A DNA stretch of 58,479 nucleotides, from contig JASWJB010000285.1 of assembly GCA_032433595.1 (NCBI GenBank), positions 1-58,479 on the forward strand. The letters are read 5' to 3'. This document shows positions 11,496 to 24,700 of the stretch, in pieces. The translations under genes and the position numbers were made by a program. Below the pieces are notes generated by a model. It was given only the letters and a program-made list of their open reading frames with translations, was not told the origin of the DNA and made no database searches. Every line of letters starts with the position of its first letter. Position 1 is the first letter of the stretch. The stretch comes from Conoideocrella luteorostrata. Lineage: Eukaryota > Ascomycota > Sordariomycetes > Hypocreales > Clavicipitaceae.

Positions 11496-14400
11496 AATTG
11501 CCCTGTTTGGTTTCTTTGCGACCTGTCCCGTGCACCTTGCGCCGTTTGTCGTCTTGAATTGAATCTTGGGATCGCACCACACGACAACCGCCAAACAACA
11601 AAAATGCAATTGCTGGAAAGAATGGGATCAAAAATGGATGTCAGAAATAGAAAATATGAATGCAAGTTCTTCTCCGTTTTTCCGTCTTTCCGTAGCCCCC
11701 CTTCTTTGGCTCGGTCAGGGGCGGTTGTCGTCACGGAGCGACAAGACGTGATATGGTTGGTTTTTTCGTCGCACTAACTATACGGCATGGCAGTTGCCCA
11801 AGACAAGACAGGACAAGACAGGACAAGACAGGACAAGACAGGACACTACGATGAAATGGCAGGATCTCCAGGGATCTGGCAGGAGAGAGTAGGACGGATC
11901 GTCATCGACAGGCCGAAAACAGCGAAAAGTGCGTGGCGTCTTGGCCAGGTGCCAAGTGGGCACTGCAACGCAGTACTTGTCTGTACAAGAACTTACATAC
12001 CAGCACAGAGTGCGAAGGAGGTACTGGCCAGTAACTGATCACGGACGGAGAACTGCTGGGTCTTGGTTAGGATTACGGAGTAGTTTGATTAATTTTAGTA
12101 CCTGGTGCCGGCGTTCCGCCCTGGGCGGCAATTGCAGTTAGGTATCCTACGCGCGACACGAGCCCCGTCCAAGAGCCCCGTCCAAGATCAATTGATTGAA
12201 CTGGTTGTACGGAGCAGTACAAACTATGAGCTGAGGAGGGAGGTGAACACCTCCATTCGGGACAGCACTTGGCAAGGTGCCAGGATAACAGCTCGCCTCG
12301 TGTTCTGTAAGACATGTGGTGTGTGAAACGAGGGAAGAGGAAGGGAAGGGAAAGGGAAGGTGGGGGGGGGGGGTTGGATATGAGAATTCAGAATACGAAC
12401 TGATCTGCGAAGTTGCAATGCACAGCAGTAGTACTCTGTACACTAAATTCATCAAGTATCATACTTCCATACCTACCGCCTTGTTGGGCGGCGCATCAGA
12501 ATGTGCTGATACTAGGATGGCAATTACGGTACCGAAAATATGGATTACTCCGGCGACACTCTCTGTCTTACAGACGACATCTATACGGGCTACGGCCCGC
12601 AGTATCCACCGAATTATTTTTTCGCCGTTGTGCTTTGTGTGCATTGTTATCTTTGAAACACAGAACAGCCGACAATGGGTCCTAACGCACTCTCCCAGCC
12701 GGCCTGTCACGACGAGGCGTTTAAGACGGTGGCTTGGCTGAGAGTGACGCCTCAAAGTGCTGTTTCTTCAACCGCTGGCCAGTGGAATTCAAGGGAAGGC
12801 GCATGCTCGAATGCAGATGTGAGACCTAGGAGATGTATATGTACTTACTATGCGATGATAATACAACACGACGGGCAACATCAGCATGGAACGCCATCAA
12901 TGGCTTCCGCCGCCAAGCGGTGACCAGCGCAAATCCTCGCCCTCTTGCATCTGATAGTATGCGAGTTCAATACTTTGTGTACTCCGTACTCCGTATGTAA
13001 TCCTCGATGCAAACAAGATATCCGCGGCACCATGTCAGCCAGACTAGGATTGGGGGCCTCCTTTTTTTCCTGTCGCCCTTGCAGATAAAGACTCTGTTGC
13101 AGTACTCCGTAGAGGCTCTGGCAGTTTGGAGCCCTAGCAAGCTCTATGCGGCTGCCAGCGCACGACGTGTTGTTGCAACTAACCAGGGTGCAAGCCCTTC
13201 GTTGTTGCTCTGAATACGAGTGTTGATGGTGTGAGGCGTGCGCATGAATTCAAGGATTTAGGACGGTGTCCCATACGGCCGGGTGTATCAAGCTCGTGTT
13301 AATCCCGATGGCTGGGACAGCTCACCGACTTGCCCGCCCTGTTGGCTACTTACGGAGGCTAGTGCCAACCTGTCGACCAGCATTTTCTACCTTGACAGCC
13401 TGCAAATAAGCAGCCACAGATTGTCCAAAGTGCTGTGCCAAACAGCGGAGTACTGCTGTTTAGCTTCATGCGGTGGCCGAACCAAGGAAAAGCGAGAATC
13501 TGAGCCACATCGCACAGCGCCTTGTTGATTGGGCGAACTTGCACTGGCTTTCGTCGAATACCTCATCTTGAAATATCTGTGCTCCGTACGCCGCACTCCG
13601 TTACTCTGCCCCCCAATTGCTGACTGCAGCGCAAATTGTGACGGGCGTCGTTATCTCGGGCAATCACAGAAAGAGAGAGAGGGAGTTTGGTGATGTTTTT
13701 AAGCCTGACGCAAGGTCTCAGCAATCGCCACTTCTGACCCTACTGCCTTGTACGACTGCGGCATCTACCGCAGTGGCCCGTGTCTGCATGGATTTTGTGA
13801 TTGAAGATATCCCGGCATTTCGGACCCGGGAGAGGTGATGTTGAGGTCCGTCGTAACCATTCCGAACTTGGATTCCAATACAATACCTACATATTGTACT
13901 CCGTACTCCGTACGTACATACCACTCCCTACATCCAGTGGGGTGTGCATGCAGTTTATCTTGCTATCTTTGACAGGCATACCGACTAGCGGGCGTAATAC
14001 GTTCGATTCGCGTCGATCCGATAAACAGGAACCGGAGCTCGGAGTAAGACATCCGGCTGGCTTTGGTGAATTTGCAAGATAACAAAACTCTTCAAGCCCG
14101 CGGCTCACAGCCCTGGAACTCAGCACTAGCTGATAGCACTATTTTGGTGTGCAAGGAAGCTGGCTTGGAATTTTGGAGTCATGATATGTGACGGAAATAA
14201 CCTTACCGTCGCTTAGAGGATAACAAGTGTTGGTTGGTTGGTTGGCTGGCAACAGCAGATCAACCCGATTTCGAAGAAAATAAAAAGCCAGGTGTCAGTC
14301 TAGTCAGGGTTCCGCTTCAATACATCCGTACTGAAATAGTAAAGTAATCTGTGTTCTCAGTGGTAAGATGGGGGGATCCAACAAAAGCTTTAGTTAGTCA

Positions 14401-17214
14401 CAAAACTGAGCATGGGCGCCTTGGCCGGAATCACTGCTTTCCTAGGACAGGCGGAAATCTTCGACGAATGACAAGGATATGTCGTATTGGAAAACCCGAT
14501 GTTCTGGAAAGTAATTGCGGAGGCTCCTGACTTTTGCGCTGCCGCCCTTTGCTAACAATACACGAGTGGGTTCCAGCTCGCCTAGAAAATGGAGCCGGGG
14601 CCTTTCAGCCTTTCTTTCATCGACGGCTATTCGCTGCGCATTCAATGCCACTTCTAGTCGTCGCGAATGGTATCATCACGTGAGAAGTGGCTCGATGCCC
14701 CCTCGTCCCTACTGTCGTGTCCAGCACCCTGGTGAGCTTTCCCTGAATTTCCCGTTTATGGACGTACGATTACAATCATGTCGTAGGGTACGTTCTTATG
14801 TAGACCGGTCAAGCTTGCAGGGTCGAGAGTCGAGATATCATCCTATCAATCGAGTGGGACGCCTGCCTGCGGGTTACACAACTCCAAGCCACCACACATA
14901 TGTACAGTAAGCATTTTCGTGAATGGGCGGAGCAAGTTTCCAATTTCATCGACTGTCGAGCTGAACAACACTAGTCTGAAAGCCCACGGTCGTTTGGCTT
15001 GGCTTGCATGTAACGTCCAGGCGCCAGTAGAGTTCGGCGGGTTGCTACCCGTGCGTGAAGTAAAACAGGTGAGGGCAAGGGCCAGGTGTAATTTGGCATT
15101 TGTGACGAGAGCTTGTCCGATGCTAATGAGGCGTCTTATACGGAGTGATGTTGCTCATCACAAGAGCATCGCGGGCGCTATCGAAGCCATCTGGACTTCT
15201 TCGTCGCTCATGACGCATTTTGGCTGTTCTTTCGCTGGCCCGTCCGTCACCCGCAAAATGCTACCGGACTGTATGACCAGGCCACAGCCCAGCCACAGCC
15301 CAGCCCTCCTGCACTTTCCTGTTGTGACACTGCGGGCAACAGCTGATCAGAGCGCCTGCGTGCTCAAGCTTATTATCACCCAGACTGTCTTGCCATCCCT
15401 TGCACGAACATCAATACATACGAGTAGCAGCAGCACTGCTCCGTACATACTAGTACAACGCATCTTCTCCCGGAGTTCCACAGAGCTAACTAGGGGGTGT
15501 CCCTAGTAGACATTCAGGAACCGGGGTCGGCCTGAGCCACTCTTCACTTTAACCAGCCACAGTTGCTGCCGCTTTTGCAACTTTTCTTCCTAGCCTTTCC
15601 TGGACCCGACCGGCGAGGTCCAAGCCGGGCAAGGATGAATCAAACTCTTGCTGCGTACGGAGTACAGGGGGCAGCTTTACACCCTAACAAGCGTGGCACT
15701 GGACTCGTGCTCGTTCATCGGGAGTCGTCTGGCAGCTGTGTTGTAGGCAATACGTGGGTTGTGTGAGTGGCTGGCTCGTTCAGGCCATGAACATGGCATA
15801 CGCCGGCTTAGTTGCGTGCCTTTTTCATAGGCTACAATACGCAATACGCAGGATTCCGCAGAGCGTCCACTTCGACGAACCTTGATCAGAGGGAGCCCCA
15901 GCAGTACTGCGTGGATTCCGGTAGATGGAGAAAAAGTGCTCGAGGCCCAACAATAGTACTGTAACAGCCCTCTGGGAGATTAAAGCTGACGGTAAGGAAT
16001 CAATACTTCTTCTGATCGTGTATCGTGGCAGCGGGTCTCGCCGGGACAAAGCTCTAGAACGGAGCTAACAGAACGGCGAGGGCGTCTCAGTATTAGTTGC
16101 CAGTGGCCCGGCCGCGAGCGCTGTATCGGAACAAACATAATTGATTGTTGGCTTAGAGGGACGAACGTGCTCCCATTGCAAGGACAAGAGGAAGCCTAAT
16201 TAACCTTTGTCAGGCCCATTTTGACTTTCAGATTTGCTTGGAACACTGCACGATTTCCTACGTACGTCGTTAGGCTGCCCAAGATGTGGAGGCAGCTGTT
16301 GGAACCTCCTGCAGCTGAAATCCCCCAGCGGCAGAAGCGGCCCGTGTACTGTGACAGTGTACTCCGTGGTTGCTATGAGCTCCGTGCCATGTACCCGGAA
16401 CATGAAGTAATGTTCAGACCGGACGCTTTTCAGCAGCTCGGTCAATGAATCACTGCGTCATTGGGCCATTGGGTCGCTGGGCCACTGACAATACAACCGG
16501 CGGGAGATGGAGCGGTGCACTTGCAGAGTCAATTGCCTGGAATATTCAGCTGCGCAAATGTAGCGCGCGCAGGTCGTGCAGACCGGAGCATTCAGGCAGA
16601 CTGGTGAACAGCTACTCTGTAGTTAGCTCGGCCCCTCAAAACCCACCACGACCCGAGCAGAGCAGGCCAGGCCAGAGCAGTCGCGAGCAGACAGCAGTGA
16701 CAACCACCCCTCCCTCCCCAGGCGCCGGCCCCCTTGTCGACATTCCCGCCGCTGATGCACACGGCGAGACCGTGGCCCATTTTGCCCGATCAGTGAGTCC
16801 CACCGGCGTCCACCACGAGCACACCAACATAATTTGATCGTCCACAGCCTCTTCGTCTAGTCCGCCCACATGTCCTTGAACTTTGCACCTCCAACTTTCG
16901 TTCGTACGGGCAGTCAGTATAATTGCCCGTTCTTATGACCATTGAGCTTTCTTTGCTGCGCCATTTGACGCACTGAGACGCTGCAAAGTTCAATCGTCGT
17001 TGCATCATCAATTCCCGTCCCGCTTTCTACCTACCATCTCTTTATGTGTACGGCGCTCTCTAAAGAAGCTTGCTTGATTCTGTAGCCAGGATAACTGACT
17101 TGCTTTGGGGCGGCTTTTCAAGCTCGCAACCAATCTTTGGTTCATAAGTCCACAGCCTCCCCCTCTTTACTCTTCACGCGCACACACTCCTCCAGTCACG
17201 CACAGTCCATAGCC
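11496..17214. other. 5.7 kb gene desert
   Basis: No gene with a recognisable domain or believable splice pattern is visible on either strand. Open frames up to about 195 residues occur (for example 14919-15506) but look like chance frames. The stretch holds a 10-mer minisatellite and a G-run at about 12362-12373. It also has a direct repeat of AGCCCCGTCCAAG near 12161-12186 and a GTTGGTTG tract near 14230. TACGGAGTA/TACTCCGTA words lie at 12074, 12979-12996, 13103, 13897-13912 and 15656. The last few hundred bases are the GH16 promoter. Confidence 0.55.
11801..11846. repeat. 10-bp minisatellite (GGACAAGACA)n
   Basis: Four full units of GGACAAGACA-type sequence plus a partial fifth stand in direct tandem. 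No open frame or known site is associated with them. Confidence 0.92.
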
Positions 17215-18741
17215 ATGGACCAAGAAACATACAGTCATGGCTACTATGGCCATCCGGTCCCTTCTGCCGCAACCACGGTCAATCCTACCCCAAACCGTTC
17301 CGGAACCCCAAACACTGACCTCAGCCGGAGTCCCTTTGACAATGACACGGCATCGTCACAACCACCTGGTAGAAGCACAAATCCATTCACCAGTCCGGAT
17401 GGATCAAGACCGGCATCCAGCTACGGGTCATCGAGTGCCCTGGGCCCACGCTACGACGTCAACTCTCAGCGATACTTCCACTCAAGACGAGTGATGAAGG
17501 GCGAGGTTGAGAAGCCTTGGCTGCAGAAGAAAGACCCCAAGGAGAAGTGGGTTACTATTTTCCCCATCATTGGCATATTTATCGGCTTGGCTATCTCAGG
17601 ATTCTTGGTATGGGATGGCATTCGCAATGTGGTTCACCACAAATACTGCGACGTCTTAGATGACAGCTTTGATGGTGGTTTGAACACCGATGTTTGGACC
17701 AAGGAGGTTCAGGTTGGCGGCTTTGGGTAAGTTTTCGGTCAATTTCTGCTTCTGGTCAACGCCACAAGCCAATACACGAGCCCTCTGCTAATTCCTATGT
17801 GCAGCAATGGCGAGTTTGAGCAGACTACCGGTGGAGATGAAAATGTCTTCGTGGAGAATGGCAACCTGGTCATCAAGGCTACTCTACAGGATGCTGAAAA
17901 GGTTGAGAAAAACACCGTCATTAATCTTCTCAAGGACGGCACTTGCACATCCAAAGACTATTACAGCTGCGTGGCTGCCACCAACACAACCAACGGCAAC
18001 TCGACCATTGTCCCCCCAACTAAGTCCGGCCGCATTCACACCATGAAAGGTGCCAAGATCAAGTACGGCCGTGTTGAGGTGACGGCCAAGCTGCCAGAAG
18101 GTGACTGGCTCTGGCCTGCGATCTGGATGATGCCTGTCAAGGACACCTATGGCCCGTGGCCTGCGTCTGGAGAGATTGATATCATGGAGTCCCGAGGCAA
18201 CAACTGGACGTACGGACAAGGCGGCAACGATATTATGTCATCAGCTCTTCACTGGGGCCCGGATCCGGCCAACGACGCCTGGTGGAAGACGAACAACAAG
18301 CGCAAAGCACTCCACACAACTTACAGCAGTGGCTTCAACACTTACGGTCTCGAGTGGTCTCAAAAGTATCTCTTCACATTCGTCAACAGCCGTCTCCTCC
18401 AGGTTCTCTACACCAACTTTGATAAGCCTATGTGGCAGCGAGGTGGATTTGGAGAATACACTTCCAATGGAACCCGCGTGACGAACGTTTGGAGCCAAAC
18501 CGACCACAATAACGCGCCATTCGACCAGGAGTTCTATCTCATCATCAACCTGGCAGTGGGAGGCACCAATGGTTGGTTCGAGGATGGCAAGTCTGGCAAG
18601 CCATGGCTTGATACTTCAAAAAACGCCCGCAAGGACTTCTGGCAGCGCCGAGATCAATGGTACCCAACTTGGAAACAGCCCCAACTGGAGGTCAGCCGCG
18701 TCGTGATGAAGCAGCAATGCGACGGAGACGAAGGCTTGTAG
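17215..18741 (+). CDS. GH16 family beta-glucanase-like type II membrane protein
   Basis: Two exons (17215-17726, 17805-18741) give 482 residues. Residues 1-112 are polar and Ser/Pro-rich (cytosolic tail). Residues about 113-134 (VTIFPIIGIFIGLAISGFLVW) form one membrane anchor, so the catalytic part faces the lumen or outside. The GH16 jelly-roll follows. Its catalytic block GEIDIMES places the ExDxxE residues at E294, D296 and E299. Further conserved blocks are KYGRVEVTAKLP, WPAIWMMP, HWGPDP, GLEWSQKYLFTFV and FYLIINLAVGG. The order resembles the GH16 branch related to beta-1,3-glucan-binding (GNBP/CCF-like) proteins rather than KRE6/SKN1. The likely substrate is beta-1,3-glucan in the cell wall. 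Several NxT/S sites support passage through the secretory pathway. The upstream in-frame codons from 17137 lack coding character; ATG 17215 in GCCATGG context is the chosen start. Confidence 0.93.
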
Positions 18742-21700
18742 GGCGAACCCACTATAATCAGCAAAGGATGTGGGGGGTTATAGTCGGCTCTTTTCTTCTT
18801 TTCTTTACAAATTTGTCTCATTCAGACATGCGTGGTAAACTATACATTACTTTGGAGCATGCATAATACTATAGATTGAGGAGCGAGACCCGGGACATAC
18901 GGTACATTGGATCATACATGTTGATAATTTACTCACTTGATTGCTTTATGCAAGCCACATCATTATTCAAGAATTCATTCGTATTCTCTATATTAGTTCT
19001 GGGACAAGTACATTTTGGGCTGGGGCCCTGGGCCAGGGCTTTGGGTATTGATTGATGAGGTGACAAGATAGCCTGCTTCATTGGACCAAGACAATCTAGC
19101 TGCGACATGCAGTGAATACAGACCATTCATTTGATGGAGAGGCGTTAGATAACGACGGGTGATTTGTCAAGTGGTGGCGTCGATAGTATTGAGATAGTGC
19201 TGAAAGCACAATCTGTTCAGTCAGGAATCAGTTCTGTACCGCTTGACGATATCACGTTTGTTCTTTGCACGTATACGGAGTACTAGTAAGGCGTTGCAGA
19301 AATGGTGGCTGTTTTCGGCGCCTAGAAGTCTCACATTCCCTGTTGGCGTCTACGATGCGATGTCCAGGCCAGGGCTGTAAATCTGGTGGATGCGGAACTA
19401 ACAGGCACAATGTGCTCACTGCCCGCGGCAAGATAAAGGAAACGTACGGAGTACTCCGTACTCCGTAGTTACTCCGTACATACTAACGGGTGCACCACCT
19501 CCTCTAGCCACTAAAAATTTCTGGAAATGTTGAAGCTGGGTACCAGGACGGCCGCCAAAGGTACGGAGCACAGGGGGCCGCCGACCGGTCAGCCACCGAG
19601 TCAATCATGCCGGGGCTTACCCCTCAGCCCCATTTCCCTTTCTAGCCTTCCAGCCAGGCGTTTGTCCACTGGCGAGACCATTTGACGTCTTGCATCCAGC
19701 CACGAGATCTCAATTGCGCCATCAACGCCATCCACGCCATCCGCGCCATCCACACCGGAGGGAGATTTGAAGTCTATCTGAGGCCCTTGCACTTTTTTGG
19801 TGGCTGTCTCGGTGTATCTGTGTAGTCTCCGGGCTGTACACCTTGATGACACGACGCCATATTGATAAGGCACACGAGATGAGCAAGCTGCCACGGTCTG
19901 GACTTTTCCCTCTCCTGGTCATCGTGAATGCAGGGGCATTGGGGGCTGGCGCAAAGCCGTCAGATAAGGGCACGCAAGTGAGGGAGATGGCAACAAATTA
20001 AGCTGATACACGACTCAACATCTTGAAGATCGTGTTTGCTTTTGCATCCGCATCACAGGCTGTAGGACATACATACATGAGCAGTCAAGTCGAGCATGCT
20101 ATCACTGTTTTACCACTACGGAGTACGGAGTGGTTCACACGCCCTCCCTTGCCGGTCTTGTTGTGAACGAAACGCCAGAACGAGCCATTGCGAAACGGGA
20201 TGCAAGGAACGTGGAACTAATACAGCACCAACACCAGGGACAGAGTCGTGCTCCGAACGCTAGGCGCTTGGCTATAGTTGCTATTTACACACTCGTCCAT
20301 TTACAAGCCTTGAAAAATGAGACTGAAACGGCACTAAAGGCCAAAAAAAATAAAAAATAAAATAAAAAATAAAACATCCGGGCTTTCCTGACGCAAATCA
20401 ATCAACACCGAAATATGTCGTACATACTGTCATAGTACAAATCATAGAGCCAAGGCCCAAACTAAAATTGTTAGCGCAAACTAATCAAGGCACAAGAGGA
20501 TATCGCAAGAGTCAGTCAATCCGGCTTCCGGGAAGTGGAAGGAAATCACCGATAAAAAGTGGATCACCATTCTCGGGCCAAGACTTATGTCTCCATGAGC
20601 GTTTGGAAAAAGCATTTTCATTTTCATTTCCTTGTATCATGATTGGCTTTGCTCCCCGAAGTGATTGGGCTTGGTATTAGTTACGGGAGAGATGGAGTGG
20701 GTTGGGCACTTGACAAGACCAACTTGAACTGGGATACGGAGTAGTGCGACCAGGAATATGAAGAGCTAGATGCGGCGTGCATTGCGGACGGACGGAGTAC
20801 GAAGTAGACTCCGTTTAATACGAGAGCTGAACGAAAAAAGGAGCCAGGAAGAAAAAAACCTCAATATCCTGGGGGTAAATCACTCTTCCAGGAGCAATGC
20901 CAAGATACGCCATGGTATGACAAACCAACAGCATATTTCGGAACCCGTCCGCTAGCCAACCCGCTATGATGAACGAGGCAATCACCGAAGGATATCCATC
21001 ATGACAACATTGTCTTGCTTTATCGTGACTAAAAAACGAAGCCACGCCAATCTTGCAACCTCGTGTGTTTTTGAAGTGGCCCAAAAGGCTGGTTCTGACA
21101 GGGGTTGAGTCTAGTAGGGCGAGATACTGAGGTGTGCGGTGTGTTGGCATTGTTTAGCGCAATGTGATGAGATTGTGACATTTTGGTATGGGCTTGCTGA
21201 TTTATTGTTACTTTCGTTACTGTGCAATATGCCATGTGGCTTACACAATGCTGGGTTGTTGGCAAGAAAAACAAGCCACTTGCGCTGTGTTACCCGAACA
21301 AACCCATCCTGACCGCAGCAACTGACAGAAATGTCGGGGACAACTTTGACACCTTGTAGATCCTTGTAGAAATCACACCGGGGACTCTTCCTTCCGGAGT
21401 CTGGTTCTGGGGCCATCTTCATCTCTGGTTCGTCGCCAGCGAGTACGCAAAGTGTCCAGCTCATGCTCCTTGCTGCATGGGCCAGTGAAGGGAACCCAAC
21501 CGAGTTGATGATCACAGCTGAATGCGCGCATGCTGTATCACATCACAGCCTTACTCTTCTTGCACTGCATTGCCTCATCAAGATTTGGATCTGCAATAAC
21601 TAACGGGTGCTGCCTGATCGGCAAATATGTCCAGCTAGACCCGCGGGATTTAACACGACTCCCTGCATTTTACTAGAAATCCAATAACAGCAACAGCCCA

Positions 21701-24700
21701 TGTCAATATTTCAGCTCGGGAGGATTGATCCGTAATTTGACCCCCGTTGGCGAGGAGGACAAGAAACAGTGTATGTATTATTGGGCATTGGGCGATTTTA
21801 GCATGAGATAAGGACGGCGACTGGCGAGATTACCTGGATGAGGAGCCCACCGTTAATAGACCGCAGTTACGATATCAGCTTGCAGGGTGCAAGGCTGGTT
21901 GGTGGTGTAGTTTGCTCCCCAAGCCTGGTCCGGTCCGGTCTGGTCTGGTCTGGTCTGGTTGGTCCTGCCTGCCCTGTGCAAATCCGGTAGAGGCAGGCCG
22001 AGTTTAGTGTGCGGCTACAAAGAACTTCACTCGAGTCGTGCTTTTGGTGTTTGCATCTCTGTCCAGCCTGGGACGCCGCCCCGGAGTGGATTCGCCGTGT
22101 TGTCGTGACGAACAAAATTGAAGGGCAAAACGAGGCTATTGCTGACAATAGTAAGTCTACCATGTAGCACAGCTGAATTGCGGGCCATGCTACTCCGCAC
22201 AAGCAAATATTGATAGAGTAACAAATTAATCAATTGAAACCTTAGCTGCTGTACGGAGTATGCATTATGCACTTATGCACTCCAAATATCTACAGAGCAA
22301 ACGGCCTGGCTGGCTGTATTGTATTGCAGCATATGTGCCCTGCACTCACGTATGTGTTGTATGATTATGATTATGCTATAACCAACTTGTGGCAGGTTTG
22401 TTTACGCTCATCGTCGGCCCATCCAACTCCGCTGCTCCGCTTTCGTTCGTCCGGGCTCACGCACAGGGCCGCCGTTGACAAAGCGGGAAGCGGCCGTGCG
22501 AAAGCTTACTAGCAGCGACGAGAGCTGAAGAGGGAAAAGGGAGAGTTTTGGAAATAATAATAGAAGCTATGATGTATTATACGGCCGTGCTCGTACGACG
22601 ATAGATCGCGGCACTCACACAGCCTTGCGCATAGTGATCTTGTTGTATAGGTGGATTGGGCAAAACTGGGTAGGATGAAACGGCCGGTATTGGTACGGAG
22701 TTTATTCTATAAATTGATTTGTTCTACGGAGTACTCCGTAGTTAGCTATAGGAGCATCTCCATAGTTGCTGTCCGTTAACCATGGAGTAACCTTGTACGA
22801 TGTCCGTCCGTTCATAGCATAGTCAAGCGCATAGCCAAGGTAGCTGGGCATTATGAAGATCTTCCAGCCACAGGTTGCACACACCCAGATAGTATGTAGC
22901 ACGTAGTATGTGGTATGTACTCCGTATTTAGTTAGCATTCAGTTATCTGCTTGGGTGACAGCGCATCAAGTGACACGGAGTATTGCAGGTATCAGTATCT
23001 AGTTATCTGGCGGACAGAGTCAGCAAGAATAGACCGGACGGACGGTCCGCCAATGAGCACCCCCCCCTGCTGTTCCTTTTCGCAGCACGCACCACCATAA
23101 CGCACTCGATGGAAAGAATGTGAAGCGTGACACTGCAAGGACTGGCCCTCAGCTTCAGGTTGCACCTGCAGCTTGTGCATTGGGGCCGCAGACGGCTGCA
23201 GGAATACGAGCACTGGCCAAAAATAGCCCCACGGTGGGGAGGAAGACAGCACACCACTCTGCTCCGCGGTTGACATCTGAATCTGAGGACTAACTAGTTA
23301 GCCTGCTCTCTAATTGGATCGATTCTGCGTTGCCCTTTTTTTTCTTTTTTGTTGTATTTCATCCGCTTTGCCTTTCCTCCAAGAGGCCAAAGTTAAAGCC
23401 AGCGGAGCAACTAAGCAACCTGTAATGGGCGTTAGGCAGCGTAACTAGAGCCCAAAGCGTTGCGCAGTTAGAGTTGTCTCACAACTACAATAGTCAGTTA
23501 GGTCACGGTCTGCAACGAGTGCCGGAAGGTTTCCCAGCCATAATCGGCACAGTTTCTACGCAGTGCGGAGCATCGCAACTCTATTACCGATGCCCTCTGT
23601 CTCTGACTGACGTAAACAGTCTCTTAACGCACAGATGTGTACTCCGTAGTCACAATTTTGCCTTTTGGCCACGGTTTCACGGTGGTGATGCTGCGATATC
23701 ACGTTCACTTTCGCCTTTTATCTCCCCCATCACACCGTATTGTCTGTTACTTCCCGGCTACAACGCCTGCCTGCAATAACGCTACAGGGTTCAGCGCCTT
23801 AGCTGGTGGCGGTGGGCTGCCATGGTGGTGGTGGTGGTAGTGGTGGAGGCGGCGTCGGTTCCGAGGGCAACCCAGCCGGATCAGCGTCCTGTCATTGGCA
23901 GCCCCAGCACAGAGATAGACAGATAGCGGTAGGAAGTATACGTACATACATTTGTTGGGTGGTACTGTATGGCGAGGGATGGCGTTTATTCACTGCTTCG
24001 GAGCGGGGAAGTAAGCATATCAACGGTATATGTATGGGTGCGTGGCTTTAATTGCATTAGTTCTGGCTGTCAATAGCTGTTGTCAGCATCGTGAGGTCTT
24101 GAGGAACGAATGGTAGCTTCCTATTATGTCGATCTGGCGGTTGTGGATGAAAAGTTGGCGTTACGCCGTGCGTGCCGCCGGCCGGTGGTTCGTGGAAGAC
24201 TTGACGAAAGTTCGCGACCCCATGGCGAACCAGGACAAGACTTGGAGCGCCACAGCTCGGCAGGGGGGGAGGGTGGTCCTGGCTGAGCCAAAAAAAAAAA
24301 AGGGCGACAGGGGTAATGAGATGGGAGGGGCTAGCCGAGCTAGGCATCGTCGCAGCGCTGCTTTAAGACTGAGCTTTCTACGGCACAGCGGCCACTCGAG
24401 TGCTGCGTGGCGTTGCTCGACAAGGTACAACTTGCATGGCGTTACGGATTAATCTACAATACGATCAATCAATCAATCCGTTGCGCCAAAAATGAATATT
24501 TGATAGAGAGGCATGCATGATAAGGGCTTGTGCAAATCAACTGATAATCTCAGTCTCAATATCGCTCTTTGGCAGCGCCTATCACATATCCAAGACACAC
24601 TGGACAGGGCTTGCATAATCAATTACTCTGCTGTTCACTTATCACACAGTCGCAGTCGTGCGTGCGCCTGCCGGGTTCACAGAGTGTCGACGGTCGACTT

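Noticed and set aside
14919..15506. 195-residue open frame in the first gene desert
   Set aside because: No recognisable domain, no splice context and composition typical of a chance frame in GC-balanced DNA.
17215..18741. KRE6/SKN1 beta-glucan synthesis protein
   Set aside because: Shares a GH16 domain and a type II anchor, but the sequence is shorter and lacks the SKN1-type blocks.
19716..19757. 9-mer repeat as a coding tandem-repeat protein
   Set aside because: The open frame covering it has no domain or start context; it is a simple repeat.
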